Shown: piece by piece, positions 23,263-34,909 of the stretch
Layout: each line of letters opens with the position of its first letter
Numbering within the stretch: the first letter of the stretch is position 1
Assembly (NCBI GenBank): GCA_025201765.1
Contig: MU623390.1
Span: 1-64,000 of the forward strand
Length of the DNA: 64,000 nucleotides
Reading direction: 5' to 3'
From: Daldinia sp. FL1419
Lineage: Eukaryota; Ascomycota; Sordariomycetes; Xylariales; Hypoxylaceae
The notes under the pieces: model-generated
What the model saw: only the letters and a program-made list of their open reading frames with translations
Databases searched by the model: none
Told to the model about the DNA's origin: nothing
Made by a program: the position numbers and the translations under genes

Positions 23263-24464
23263 AGGATATAAGGGCATGCGCTGCTGTATGTACTACTAAG
23301 CTACCATACCGCTCCTTTGTCATGGCAAGGGGAGAAGAAGAAAAAAGACTTGGAGGTTGCAAGGGGTTGGAGTAATCCTGAGTTGCGACTCTAGAGTGTA
23401 TATCAAGTTCCTAAATTTTAGACGTTCACGGAAAGTTTACTTGAAGTACATGGGCGACTTGATAATGGATTTTTAACCTATGACGAGGATTAATAATTTC
23501 TCTGAACACAATTAATCTCAAATTGTTTGTTTACTTGACCTCTCTGATAGTTTGTCGAGTAACCAACCCGCCTAGGGGGTTATGCATGAAACAACTTGAG
23601 TCGCCGGGGACAGAGTCATTCTGGCAGATGAAAGCTAGCTACGAACGTGCATGTCTCCGCGGGGGGGGGTACTACTAAGTATTTTAGCAATTAGATAGGC
23701 TGATAGGGCGCTTTTTGACGTGACAAATTACGCATTGAGAAAGGGGAGGAGGGGCTTTCTCTCAGCTTAAACCTTAAAATTTACACTATTGTAACTTAAA
23801 CGTAGGGTACCTTTTAAATAAGAAAGCACATAAAACCTGCCGTAGTTACCATCTAGGTTAACCTACTATCTACCTACCTATTGGAACCTATAATGGGCCC
23901 TGTAATTGTAGGGGTTGTAAGGGTAAGGCCGTGGCCTGCAACTGCACGTGTTCAACTGCACGCCAACTGTGCCTTTAGTAACGTATCCCTTCTGGGTTCG
24001 TGCGTTTGCGTTTGCATAGACTATGGATTTTTGGGGGGGGGTTTTTATTTTTATTTTCATTTTATTTTTTTAGAAAAACCCCCCCTTTTTTCGTTGATTA
24101 GGTAGACAAAGCGCCATTCTCACAACAGATCTTACGAGTAAATAATGAATAATAGTATGAGGGCTATTCTTATCAAGTCCTCGATACTGAATATAATCCG
24201 ACCAAAGAGAACCATCGACCAGGTTACTTTCCTCGATAAGGAATTTATACTCCAACGTCCCGACGTATGTGAAACAGACGGCGTTGGAGTATAGGTCCAA
24301 GTGGCTTGCCAGGCAGCTAGATACCGTTACTTCCATTCGCAATCAAACGCCTCTCTCGAATCGTCTCCAGTTTCCCATTCCGATTACTAGATCGGGCCCC
24401 TACAAATCTTCATCAAACCTATAAATCAGATCAGATAGCGAAGAACCATTCGCAGATATCCAAA
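23263..24464. other. Intergenic, 1.2 kb, with G/C homopolymers and inverted repeats
   Basis: Contains a G run at 23661-23669, a perfect 12-bp inverted repeat of G7T5/A5C7 at 24035-24046 and 24074-24085, and a perfect 12-bp inverted repeat tatactccaacg/cgttggagtata at 24246-24257 and 24282-24293. The latter lies 170-220 nt before the next start codon, so a regulatory role is possible. No gene supported. Confidence 0.5.
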
Positions 24465-26347
24465 ATGGATGATAAGGCTCGTGACCAGCTAGCTCTCGAT
24501 TATACCTACGGTTTCGATGTCCCTTCCGAGTCTGAAAGGCGGGAAATCGGAGAGATGATTATGAATGGATGGGTACCTAAGGATGACCTCAAACACTTCA
24601 CTCACCATAGTCTAATGCGTAGTGTTGAAGATTGGTCAAACATGCTCTCTTGCGCCGAATCTTTGAGAAACAAGACCACATTTGACGACCCCTTTGCGGC
24701 ACAAGATTTTCTCACCTATATCGCCAAAGTCACCTCCCCATCCCCAGATAGTATCACTAGCAGACAGGTGCTGAAGCTTCATCCAGAGCATGAAGATATC
24801 GTACGAAGAACCCAGTCACCTCGGTCAAGCATATCACTGAAGCAAATAGAGAAGAAGAGGAAGAAGAGAAACCCACCTCACGAACACGGAGGCCAGGATA
24901 AACCATTTAAAAATTACAAGAAGGGCAGCAAATCGCCATTTTGGTCTGCATCTGGCATGGAGTCAAGGGGAAGCGAGAAAGGCGAGAAAGGCAAGAAAGA
25001 CAAGAAAGGCAAGAAAGACAAGAAGAGGAGGAATAATGAAGCCAAAACCAGAGAATCACTACTCGAGTCTACCTTCATCACCCGGCTGACCAAGAACTAT
25101 GTTCTTGGACAGATCCCCATCGTTCGCCAGAGCCAAGACAACATCTCCATATCCCGGGAAGACCGCGATGAAGATCAGGAGATAAATTCTCCTTTCGTTA
25201 TCAAGCATGGCGATTCCTCTTTAAAAGGTACCCGCTCATAGGCAACCGGGAGTCTATGAGCGACCAGGGTGGTGATCTGCATACTACTCTCCTGCCGCGC
25301 ATTTCTCAAGTAGATACGGAAACGGAATTATCATTGGCAGACTTGCAGTCACCATCAGTTACTCCCGGAAATGTTGAGGAAATCTCGAGGAGCACTGTTA
25401 CACCAAATTTACACGAGTCGAACGATATTGAGGAATTAGAAATCTGCATAGGAACATCCTACGAGAGAGGGGGTGCATCTCCCCCACTAATCCCAAAGTG
25501 CCTGAGTCCAAAACGCAAAACAAAGTCTCGTTTCTTTGACACCTTAGATAGAGTCGGTCCGCCAAAGGCAAAAGACACTCGGCCCCCTCGTGGGACAGTT
25601 CCTTGTGTACCTTTCCCCCGTCTAGATGCTCCCAATTTCGGGCTGATTCAAGAGGATCTTGCAGACGACCCTTTCCGCTTACTCGTTGCAGTAACATTCC
25701 TGATACGAGTCAAGGGGAAGAATTCAATACCTGTATTCCACAAGCTTGTGGAAAAGTATCCTACACCAAGGCATTTAGCGGATGCAGATATAAATGATAT
25801 AATAGCAATGATCAGACACCTCGGTCTCTCTGCTGTTCGAGCTACAGCGATCCAGAAATATGCGCGCATGTGGATCAAGAACCAACCTCAGGCCGGCATC
25901 AGGTACGGCGTAAAGAACTATCCCCGATTAGGTGATGGGGTCGACGTTAGGGTGGCAGAAGCAATAGGCCCTAACGATCCTAGGTTATCGGCCTGGGAGA
26001 TTGGCCACATGACACAGGGCCGATATACTATAGACAGCTGGAGAATATTCTGTAGGGACGTCCTTCTTGGCCGTGCAGAAGACTGGAGAGGTAAAGGACG
26101 TGAAGAGAAATTTCAACCCGAATGGATGAGAGTGTTGCCGGAAGATAAGGAACTCCGTGCCTGTCTTAGGTGGTTATGGATGCAAGAAGGCTACGCATGG
26201 GATCCAAGAACAGGAGAGAAAGATATCCTCCCAGAGGACTTACGCAGAGCAGTTAATGAAGGCAGGGTTGCATACGACGACACTGGCGAGCTCAAGATAC
26301 TTGACGGGGAAGCCTCTACAGGAAACATCGCTTCCCAAGATATATGA
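24465..26347 (+). CDS. MBD4-like HhH-GPD DNA glycosylase
   Basis: The C-terminal half matches the glycosylase domain of vertebrate MBD4, which removes T or U from G mismatches at deaminated CpG sites. Seen: LIQEDLADDPFRLLVAVTFL, a helix-hairpin-helix region (DINDIIAMIRHLGL), and YTIDSWRIFC, where Asp496 aligns with the catalytic Asp of MBD4 YGNDSYRIFC; LPEDKELRACLRWLW completes the domain. The N-terminal half has no methyl-CpG-binding domain that I recognise and includes a Lys-rich GEKGKKDKKGKKDKK run. Two abutting frames (24465-25241 and 25256-26347) are probably one gene: a putative 83-nt intron 25228-25310 joins them in frame to 599 residues. Its branch site is weak, so the join is provisional. 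Absent the intron, the catalytic half would need its own promoter within 15 nt. Confidence 0.78.
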
Positions 26348-26559
26348 TGGCGACACCTGGGGGTATGCTCTCTTATAGGTAGTTGTAATCGATTGCTCGT
26401 TGACTATAGCTTGCCGCGCAATATTGATTTTTGGCGGAGCTTTTCAATATAAGAGTAATTTTACATTAAATTTATGATGATAAAATCTGAATGTGATACG
26501 TTCATGGAACTTCTTAGGTAGTTAAGTATTATATTCTTTCTCCGTGTATTTACATCCTC

Positions 26560-27108
26560 CTAATTTACCGCGTCTCGCTCGTCTTTTTCTTCGATCAAGC
26601 CCTTTGCCGTCTCTTGGCGAATAATAGCCTCCAGAATCAAGGCCGTCCTACGGTCATGTATCTCATCCAAAGCGTCCGAGGCACTCAGCCAGGCAGCGAT
26701 TAGATTTCCCTGGCGGGCAAATGACGCCTGGGACCACTCCCTCGACCGTAGCTGGCTCGGATGCAGGTGCTGATAGCCCAGCCATGGGAAATTGTAGGCT
26801 AGATGTAGCTGCATCAGGCGTGGGTGCTCGTCGAGCGAGGAGAGAGCTTGGGCCAAACACATCCGATAATAGTGCAGTGAGCCGCCCACGAAACCGGCGC
26901 AGGACCCAAGGAGGAACCCAATACTACCGCTACCAGTGAATATTCCGGTTGCCGCGGCGGCTGCTAGTCCTACCAGGGCCTAGGTACAAGACATATTTAG
27001 TTTGAGGTAAGAGGGGTAAAAAAGGGGGTGAAGGGAGAAAAGGGGGAAAGGGGGAAAAGGGGGAAGACTAACCGCGGTAGAAGAGGCTACAAACATGGAA
27101 CGGAACAT
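26560..27108 (-). CDS. Small predicted membrane protein, unknown function
   Basis: Two exons, 27073-27108 and 26560-26979, give 151 residues: MFRSMFVASSTA followed by a Gly/Ala-rich hydrophobic stretch (ALVGLAAAAATGIFTG, GFLLGSCAGFVGGS) that could form one or two membrane helices, then a soluble helical tail (ASDALDEIHDRRTALILEA). The 93-nt intron is almost pure pyrimidine on the coding strand. Length and good junctions support a real gene but I do not recognise the family. It converges with the glycosylase gene (212 nt between stop codons). The small first exon is the weakest part of the model. Confidence 0.6.
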
Positions 27109-28676
27109 GTAAAGGCCATGACCACTTAGATGGCATCTTATTAGTTATACGTCCCGAGACTCATATATAGGAGTTTCCACTCACCTCGGTCTGCTCCAGT
27201 TTCCAATCGTCCTCAAGAGTTGGCTTACATGACTGCCGACGCTATTGGCAGCGCTCACTTCGTAGTCGACCTAAATAAACGAAATACTTCATGTTAATAC
27301 TAATGCTCATCTTGGTAGTAACTACAGCGAGGTACGCTTTACCATATCTGATAATATGGCGTGCTCCAAGGACGTTGTGTATCGACATTGATCATCCTCT
27401 CTGCAAACCGCGTAAAACGTTGTCGCACATGGAAACACTCTATAAGGCGTTACCCGACATTCCATGCGCAAAGTATATCTGTGCACTATTTCCCCTGAAA
27501 GTTGCCCAGCTGCCGTCTTGTCTGACGGGCCCCACTAAATAAGATAGCGCTGTAATTCCTATAGGTACAATACAATACAGCATAGTTATAATAACTACCT
27601 TATGTAAGTACCTAACCTAGGTACCTACCTAACCTAGGTACCTACCTAACCTAGGTACCTACCTAACCTAGGTACCTACCTAACCTAGGTACTACGTAGC
27701 AATAAAGTCCGGTGTTAAGTTCCATCCTTGTAAACTTAACGTTTTAGCTTAGCTTCTAATAACAACCTTCGAAAAATGCGACTGTCTATCGAAAACTTTG
27801 GCTTACATCATTACCTTTGTTTTTCGTATCAAGATATTAAGATATTCATTCAGATGCACAGTAAGGCCCCCCCCCTCCCCCCCTTTTTTTTTTTTCTTTT
27901 CCCGCTTACTGCAGCGCCAACACCTAATCGACGACCATCGTGTCAGAAAGCGGGCCGCTTCTTACGTGAGATGAGACGTCTGTTATAGGTTTTCGAACCC
28001 GGGTCGTGATTAGGGTATCTATCCTACCGTATCCAACTCGCGTACAGAGAGGCGCCATTTGCAAGTTGCAATGTCATCTCAGGCATCGCCGAAGCAGGAC
28101 CGTTGAGGCCTAACGTTTGACGTGGATTGATACGAAGTCGGTCGGTATACCTATAGAATCTGACCAAGATAGCAACGTCGAAAGGGATGGGAAAAAGAGT
28201 ATATATTAAGCACATGCAAAAACCAAAACCGAACCATAAACCCCCGACACTAGCAGCTACACGTTCTTGTCTTGAATATTATCCCTATAAAGACCCCGAG
28301 GGCTGAAAACATAGCCCCCAATAAGAGAAAGAGGCTTTACGAGGCTTTGCGAGGCTTTTACCCCTCCAAGATTATTTTATTAGCAGTTATTAGCGATTAT
28401 CAACACCGCTGGACTGGCAAGCATATACCCCGCAAACCCGAGGTATACATTAACATATATCCCTTACCGGGTAGCTACAAGACCTTACAAGACCTTACAA
28501 GACCTGACTCGGGGTATACATCAATATAAAGTGTATGTGTAGGTACCTCGATATGCACCAATATTCCCGATAATTTTAATCAAATAGAAAGGGGATCTAC
28601 CGTTTTATTTATTTCTATTTTTCTCCGACCGCACGCCCTTCGCTTTCCTTGCTTGCGTTAGTTATTGATAGGCTCG
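27109..28676. promoter_or_regulatory. Divergent intergenic region, 1.6 kb
   Basis: Shared upstream region of the small membrane protein gene and the pyroglutamyl peptidase gene. It contains the 17-bp tandem array at 27612-27693, a C-run/T-run (27867-27899), and three degenerate copies of gaggctttac at 28331-28360 and of caagacctta at 28478-28505. No coding sequence is supported. Confidence 0.5.
27612..27693. repeat. 17-bp tandem array of a palindromic motif
   Basis: Unit ctaacctaggtacctac repeated 4.8 times without change (starts 27612, 27629, 27646, 27663, 27680). Each unit contains CCTAGG and GGTACC palindromes, and the array is the densest instance of the motif found in many intergenic regions of this window. 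Confidence 0.95.
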
Positions 28677-29613
28677 ATGGGTTCTCTCGATACACCCAAA
28701 GATGAATTGACCGTGCTGGTCACCGGCTTCGGTGTACGTACGCAATCTGCAACATGCCGTCTTCGCATTCCCCGTTCCCCAGATAACTGATTAGCCCGCA
28801 TGTGTGTACGTGCGTAGCCTTTCAAGGAGCAGTACCCCGTGAACCCCGCGTGGGAGATAACCACATCGCTGCCGGATTACCTCCCGCCCGACCGGGCTAA
28901 GGATCCTACGCGGCAAGCTCCGTCCACCTTACCCGCGGTCCGGATCCTAAAGCACGGACCCGTCCGCGTCAACTACCAAGTCGTCCGGGATTTGGTGCCG
29001 ACACTATGGGATGATCCGCAACAGAAAGTCGACTATGTCATTCATATAGGGATGGCGGGACCACAGCACGTATATTCTATTGAGAGACGGGGTCATCGTG
29101 ATGGATACGATAAGTATGACGTCGACGGCCAGCTTCTCCGTGATGAGCAAAGACACAAGCTCGAAGGGGACAAGTGGATATGGCAGTCAGTTTAACTTCA
29201 TCGTATGATTTGCCACGTACCGTGGTCGCTAACGTTCTTCGCAGTGATGTCCCTGAAGAACTCACAACTGATTTGGAGATTGGAAAAATCTACAAGCGAT
29301 GGGTTGAGCGCAGCCCGGTAGGAGTTGCGCCCTTGCTTAACTCATCTCTTTGGGTTCCGGGATACTGACATTGGATTTTGTAAAGGAGAATCTCCGACTG
29401 CAGATTTCCGACGACGCGGGACGTTACCTATGCGACTTCATCTACTTTTCGAGTCTAGCTCATTTATACAAGCAACAACGGACCAGGAGAGTAGTCTTCT
29501 TCCACGTCCCTCTACACCCTGACCCAGAATCGCTTAGCCGTGGAAAGGAGTTGGCCTTGCAATTAATCAGATCCATCTGTGAGGTTGGGTTGCAAACAGA
29601 GCACGTAGCTTAA
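28677..29613 (+). CDS. Pyroglutamyl peptidase I (pyrrolidone carboxylate peptidase)
   Basis: Cysteine peptidase of family C15 that removes N-terminal pyroglutamate from peptides. Exons 28677-28733, 28818-29185, 29245-29317 and 29386-29613 encode 241 residues. The start LTVLVTGFGPFKEQYPVNP is the family signature. Catalytic residues are all present: Glu108 in HIGMAGPQHVYSIERRG, Cys182 in AGRYLCDFIYFSSL and His206 in VVFFHVP. Intron 1 removes the sequence between GFG and PFKEQYP; intron 2 uses a less usual GTCAGT donor but restores WIWHDVPEELTTDLE; intron 3 has a TACTGAC branch site. No signal peptide, so cytosolic. Confidence 0.92.
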
Positions 29614-31839
29614 TAATTTTGCGGCTTGCATGGGTATAATCAACGACAAGCACCTCGTTAATGCCTATGATATTAATGGTGGTGAATACCTAATTAATGG
29701 GACGGTTTACATGGTTATTTCTATTAATTATCATCGCAATTATCCTAGTCTAGGTAGAATGACCAAGCACTTCACCAAGATTGTTATCGACTTGGAACCT
29801 AACTCGTGAACATATGTGACTTATCTGTCGAGGGAATAAGTAGGATACAATTCCGCCCAACACTTCAGAGACGACGGTCGGGGATATTCGTAGAGATATG
29901 AGAAATTAGAAAACGCAATCCTGAATAGGAAATTCTCACAATTGAGTTTAGAATTACTATTTCTTTTATAAGAACATATCTACCTACCTACCTTTATATC
30001 ATGTATTTCCGTAATCTAAGATCCAATAACATTGAAGGGTGAAATGATGAGGAAAAGATATACATCGGCCTTTATTTTATACTATACTTATTAAATTCAT
30101 ACTCACAGTATTAACTATGCAGTGTTCAAGTAGCATCTAAGTCGTACAAACCCTCATACCTACTTCTTACCACATCCTCCTTGTGGCAGAATCACCCATA
30201 AACTCCAAATACTTCCTCCGCCATGAGCCTATGGCAATATAACTTTGCATATATGGATGCTTAATCACACGGCACTAGGCATTGGGAAAGAAGCAAGTCT
30301 ACGAGAAATGTAGTCAAGAGACCTGTACGACTCATACCAGGAGAGTTCCTTGTTATAGACGGTTAGAATAATAATAATACAGCCGTTTGTCACCACGAAC
30401 CTTTAACTGGACCTACCTGCCTATTATGATTGTAATCGATTCGATACCCCTAACTATTCTTTAGTACAGTATGGTTTTTATTAGCTGGGACCCCAAGTAT
30501 CCCTGAAGAAGCACCAGGTTTAGGAACTTGGTGCTTTACAGAGATGAGTGATTCTTGCTCGTTAACGGAGACGAGCCTGCTAAACAAATGTGACATGTAC
30601 TTCCGATTTCTTATAAAAGATGGGATCTGATTTCACATAGTTATTGATTCTTTAGTTATCCAGTAAATGTACTGTAGCTGAGTGAGGCTGACACGGTATG
30701 AATGACATTGAATGACATTGAATGTAGGTATACCGATCTGAATCTTATTAGTTATCAGCCTCCAGTATATACATATATGTAGATACCTAGGTTAGGTAAT
30801 TATTGCAATGAACAAGATGCTTCTCGACTAAGACTAGGTACCTACCTATGTTCCGAACCTAAAACAACGAATATATACCTACCTATGCAAGAATGTAGAA
30901 GTAGGTACTTCCAGAGCTTATAAACGTGGACATTTATACATACTAATGGAAGCATGTGCATTATTATGTAATAGCGCGGCAATACGTAACCTTACCTAGA
31001 TTGTACCTAATAGCGGGCGATGCCAATTCATACTAATTCGCCGACCAAACGGGGCATTTACGCCGTCCGTTCCCAATCGCCGAATTCCTCGGCTCGTCCT
31101 TCTCGGGGACTAACCTTAGGTAGTAGGTAGCGTCGACTCGTAGCGTCGACCCCATAAATAGAGACCGAGGTGGCATTAACGGCAAACAATTTACATTTAC
31201 CTACTCCAATCAACCCCCCGCAGAAAATCAGAAGAAAAGAACATCACGGCTTATTAAAACCCCTATTACAGTCTCGCTAGAAGTGTCACACTTCCAGGCC
31301 ACAATGTGTATGAAGGCGAATTGCTCCACCTGCCGTAAGCTACGTGTGCTTTATTAATACCCAAATACCCAACCACTTATCAATCATATAGGATCTCCCT
31401 TGACCTTCGTCTAAACTGACTCCTCTCGCTAGACAAAACCACGTGGATCGGCTGTGGAAGCCACATTTCCTCCGTCCTGGACAACATCCCAGAGCAAGAA
31501 TGGTGCGTCTGTGAGCCCAAGGTCGAGGTGCACGACAAGAAATATCCACCAGGGGCCAAATTCTAGTCTGGGTGGGAAGCGTCAATCGCTCCGAGTCGAA
31601 AAATAGCCATGGGTAGGCGTATGGGATGAGGATAGAGTTGGGATAGTACGAGTCATAGATTGCCGTGAGATTTGAGACGTGCATCAATATTCAACTTTAT
31701 TTCTATCAAAATAGCGACGTCCCTTTAAGCTGCGCCTTCGTAACATCGTACCGTGCCGAGTAGTATTCCGTCTATATCATGCACCGTGCTGTCGTTCATA
31801 AGCATTGATATGGTATATCATGATCTATCTATTCCCCGT
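29614..31839. other. Gene-poor interval, 2.2 kb
   Basis: Moderately AT-rich sequence between the 3' ends of the pyroglutamyl peptidase and old yellow enzyme genes. Contains the duplicated tgaatgacat at about 30698-30722 and copies of acctaggt/ggtacctac around 30785-30910. The minus-strand 31340-31687 frame has no recognisable domain and is not called. No RNA gene seen. Confidence 0.5.
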
Positions 31840-33132
31840 CTAGATCTTCTGGCCCTTGTGCCATTGCGCCCTGGAGTACTGGATAGGCCACTTGACCTCG
31901 ACACCTAGCTCATGCGCGACGCGTAACGGGAACTCCGGCTCGCGCAGGTATTGCCGAGCGACCAGCACGATGTCCGCCTGCGTGGTCTGTCCCGCCTCCT
32001 CGCCAACCTCCGCGCTATCGTGCGTCGTGGCGCCCTGCGTCAACGCCTTGCCCTCTTGGACAATCGAACGCGCCATTTCGGCGTTTGTAATTAACCCGAC
32101 GGCACCGATCAGAAGGTTCAAGTTATCCTTCTTTATGGCCTCGCGGATCTTGCCCGCAAGGTCGATCTGGTAGTATGGATGAACATTAATCTTCGCCGTA
32201 TCGCTGTTTCCTCCGGAGCTGACGTCGAGGAGGTCGACACCGGCAGCAGGAAGTAGCTTGGCGAGGCGAATGCTTTGCTCGAGATCCCAGCTGGGCTCGT
32301 TGGACCACTCCATCCACTCGGTTGCCGAGATACGCACGAAGAGGGGCATAGTCTCGGGGATGGCGCTACGCACTGCCTCGATAATCTCGAAGAGCAGGCG
32401 AGTGCGGTTTTCAAAGCTACCGCCATAGTCATCCGTTCGCTTGTTACTAAGCGGCGACAGGAACTCTGTTATCAAGTAGCCATGGGCGCCATGGATCTCA
32501 ATAACGTCGATACCGGCCTCGACAGACCTCCTGGCCGCATCTTTGAATGCCTGTACGAGGGTCTTGATGTCCTCAGTCGTCATGGCCTTGGGGTCCGGAA
32601 AGCCGTCTGTGTATTTGATGGCGCTAGGTGCCCATACGTTATCTCCCCAGCCGCCTTCTTCGGGGGAGGCGAGAGCACCCACGGAACCATCTGTAACAAG
32701 CCAAGGGGCGAGTGTGCTGCCCTTACGGCCGGCGTGGGCAAGCTGGATTCCCAACTTCTGGCCCTGGGAGTGAGCAAAATCTGCGATGCGCTTTATGCCA
32801 GCAATTTGGCTGTCCTTCCAGAGACCGACATCATCGGGGCTGATGCGACCATTGGGCGTAACACTAGTTGCCTCTATAATTGTTAGGGGAGTACCGTGGA
32901 TTATGAATTGAGATAAATGAGCAAAATGCCAATCGGAAACGTGTCCATCGTCTGCGCTATATTGGCACATGGGGGCGACGACGAATCGGTTTTGCAATTC
33001 TACGCCCCGGATCTTGATCGGCTTGAACAAGGTCGGGGCTGAGACCGGATCCAAGGCCGATCCGGCAGGAGGATTTTGGGCCGGAGTCCAGTAAGGGACA
33101 TTGGGGGCTGGTTTGTGGAAAGTGGACGACAT
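31840..33132 (-). CDS. Old yellow enzyme-type NADH:flavin oxidoreductase (YqjM class)
   Basis: FMN-dependent (beta/alpha)8 barrel enzyme that reduces activated C=C bonds using NAD(P)H. Single exon, 430 residues from the Met of MSSTFHKPAPN; a longer in-frame start at 33273 would add 47 residues that look untranslated. Visible motifs: LFKPIKIRGVELQNRFVVAPMCQYSADDG, where the MCQY Cys and Tyr are marks of the YqjM/thermophilic class; GIQLAHAGRKGS; the substrate-binding pair in EIHGAHGYLITEFLSP; SNKRTDDYGGSFENRTR; and ADIVLVARQYLREPEFPLRVA. There is a low-complexity insertion (about QEGKALTQGATTHDSAEVGEE) before the phosphate-binding strand, longer than in bacterial relatives. Physiological substrate unknown. 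Confidence 0.93.
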   Translation of the reverse strand: MSSTFHKPAPNVPYWTPAQNPPAGSALDPVSAPTLFKPIKIRGVELQNRFVVAPMCQYSADDGHVSDWHFAHLSQFIIHGTPLTIIEATSVTPNGRISPDDVGLWKDSQIAGIKRIADFAHSQGQKLGIQLAHAGRKGSTLAPWLVTDGSVGALASPEEGGWGDNVWAPSAIKYTDGFPDPKAMTTEDIKTLVQAFKDAARRSVEAGIDVIEIHGAHGYLITEFLSPLSNKRTDDYGGSFENRTRLLFEIIEAVRSAIPETMPLFVRISATEWMEWSNEPSWDLEQSIRLAKLLPAAGVDLLDVSSGGNSDTAKINVHPYYQIDLAGKIREAIKKDNLNLLIGAVGLITNAEMARSIVQEGKALTQGATTHDSAEVGEEAGQTTQADIVLVARQYLREPEFPLRVAHELGVEVKWPIQYSRAQWHKGQKI

Positions 33133-34909
33133 GATATCAGTATACGATTCGGAAGGATCAACTAGGATTTCGAGGTCGTAGAGTATATGCAGCCAGATAC
33201 CGAAAGAGAATCGAAAATGGTCTTGGCGTGTTTTGCGGAGATGATAAAGGGGGTGTTTGTGAATTCGGCTCAATAGGGGCCGAAGACGATTACTTGGGTA
33301 CTCGTATTATTAACTACCTGTTGTGTTACCGAGTTTTAAACAATTCGGTTGAGAATGAATTTCGCTGCCCTTTTGGAATGAAGTTATTTTATATATGTAC
33401 GTTTACCATGGTCCCCGGCCAATGGAATTACGGAGGCGACAGCGTGGAACCCCATTAAACAATCTCCAGCATTGCTTACATTTAGAATTGTTTAGAAGAT
33501 ATGGGAGAAAGAATGACCGGTCAATTAGGGCGTTTAAAGACCAATTTAGTATGGTGTCGTAGATGGCGTCCGTATGGCGTCCGTATGGCGTTTGTATGTT
33601 TAACAACGAGGACATTTCAACAAATTGGGAATACGGTAAGGTATTACAAGCAATGGTGTTATTCGAAGATTCTATTGTTCTGAATGGATTAGTAATAGAA
33701 GCATTGATAACAGTGGCATTATTAACACGAGAAAAAAAGAATGGAAAAAAAGGTTACGCAGCTAAGCAAGTACAAGCCAAGCAGCAATAAACCTAAAGGC
33801 AAGTGCCGTTCCCAATTATCCAAAATAGGGGTACAACGGGAACTGAGTCGATTATCGGAATAGTGGAATATTGATGACGTTAGCTTGTGTTGCAGTTGCA
33901 ATTATATAGCGGATATTTTGGCAGGCAGGCAGACTCAAAGACGGGGCAGGCAAGAAGAACCTACCTCTAGTTAGTTATAGTATTAAGACCGGAAGCTGGT
34001 AAGGAAAGGACGTGCGCCACGCCAAAAAGGTATCCCCCCCCGCCTTCTCTTCCAATCGCAAGCGTCGCCGAGATATCTCCTAGTTAAACAACTTCCAAGA
34101 TCCCCAAGTCAGGGACCATATCCACTCAAGCCACTCATTTATACCTACACTTACCTTCTAGGTACACTACACTCACTAGGTTAGCATAGTAGCAGTATTT
34201 ACATGAATATGACTACTATCATCATATCATGGCGTTGGCAGATTCTGAAGAATTCTTCGCTAGCTTCCTGCGGTACTTTCCGTTCGTTCATTTGCCGTCT
34301 TGCCGTTCTTCCTTAACGCCGAGGAACACTAAAATATGCAACACGCTTCCTCCGGTAAACGTCTCGTATAAATGATACCTTACCTAGCCGTTCCTAGTTT
34401 CGGTATTTACCTTTCTGGTCTATTTTTTAACCTAATATACGTTATAATATCGCGCAAAGACGAAGCACAGATGCGAAAGTGTTGCAAGAAATAATAATAA
34501 AAAATAATAAAAATGGCCAGGACGGTGGGGATAAAAAAGAGACGGGATCTCGATTCGTCATAAGTCGTCCAGATGCGGATAGATATATCAACTAGTTGCG
34601 GCCGTCTCTTCTAAGTACGGATATATCTACATATTAGACGGCGCCTAGCTTTTACTAGCCTTATCGCCAGATGGGTAGAAGAGGCTATGCTCTCGGAACA
34701 GTCACAGGTTTTTCCAGAATGTCTCAGGAGCCACACTTATTTCCAGAACATAGCTAGCATAGGTAATTGGCATAGCCATCGCAGACACGATCAGTTTTTT
34801 CCCTTTTGCCATGAGCAGCTAACGGTATGTAGTTGTAGTTCGAGACAAGTACGGGGTCGGTCATCTAAAGCCGAACTTACACTAGAACCTCACGTGTAGG
34901 AACGTTATC
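33133..34909. other. Intergenic, upstream of old yellow enzyme
   Basis: 1.8 kb. A 12-bp unit ggcgtccgtatg is repeated with variation about three times at 33566-33599. Small plus-strand frames at 33501-33790 and 34687-34899 show no recognisable protein. The promoter of the old yellow enzyme gene must be at the left side. Confidence 0.45.

Noticed and set aside
27990..28012. tRNA-like B-box (gggttcgaaaacc on the minus strand)
   Set aside because: T-stem does not pair and no acceptor or anticodon arm can be built.
31340..31687. 115-codon minus-strand frame
   Set aside because: No motif or splice context; adjacent to the old yellow enzyme 3' end.
32275..32886. 203-codon plus-strand frame
   Set aside because: Antisense to the old yellow enzyme gene, which has clear family motifs.
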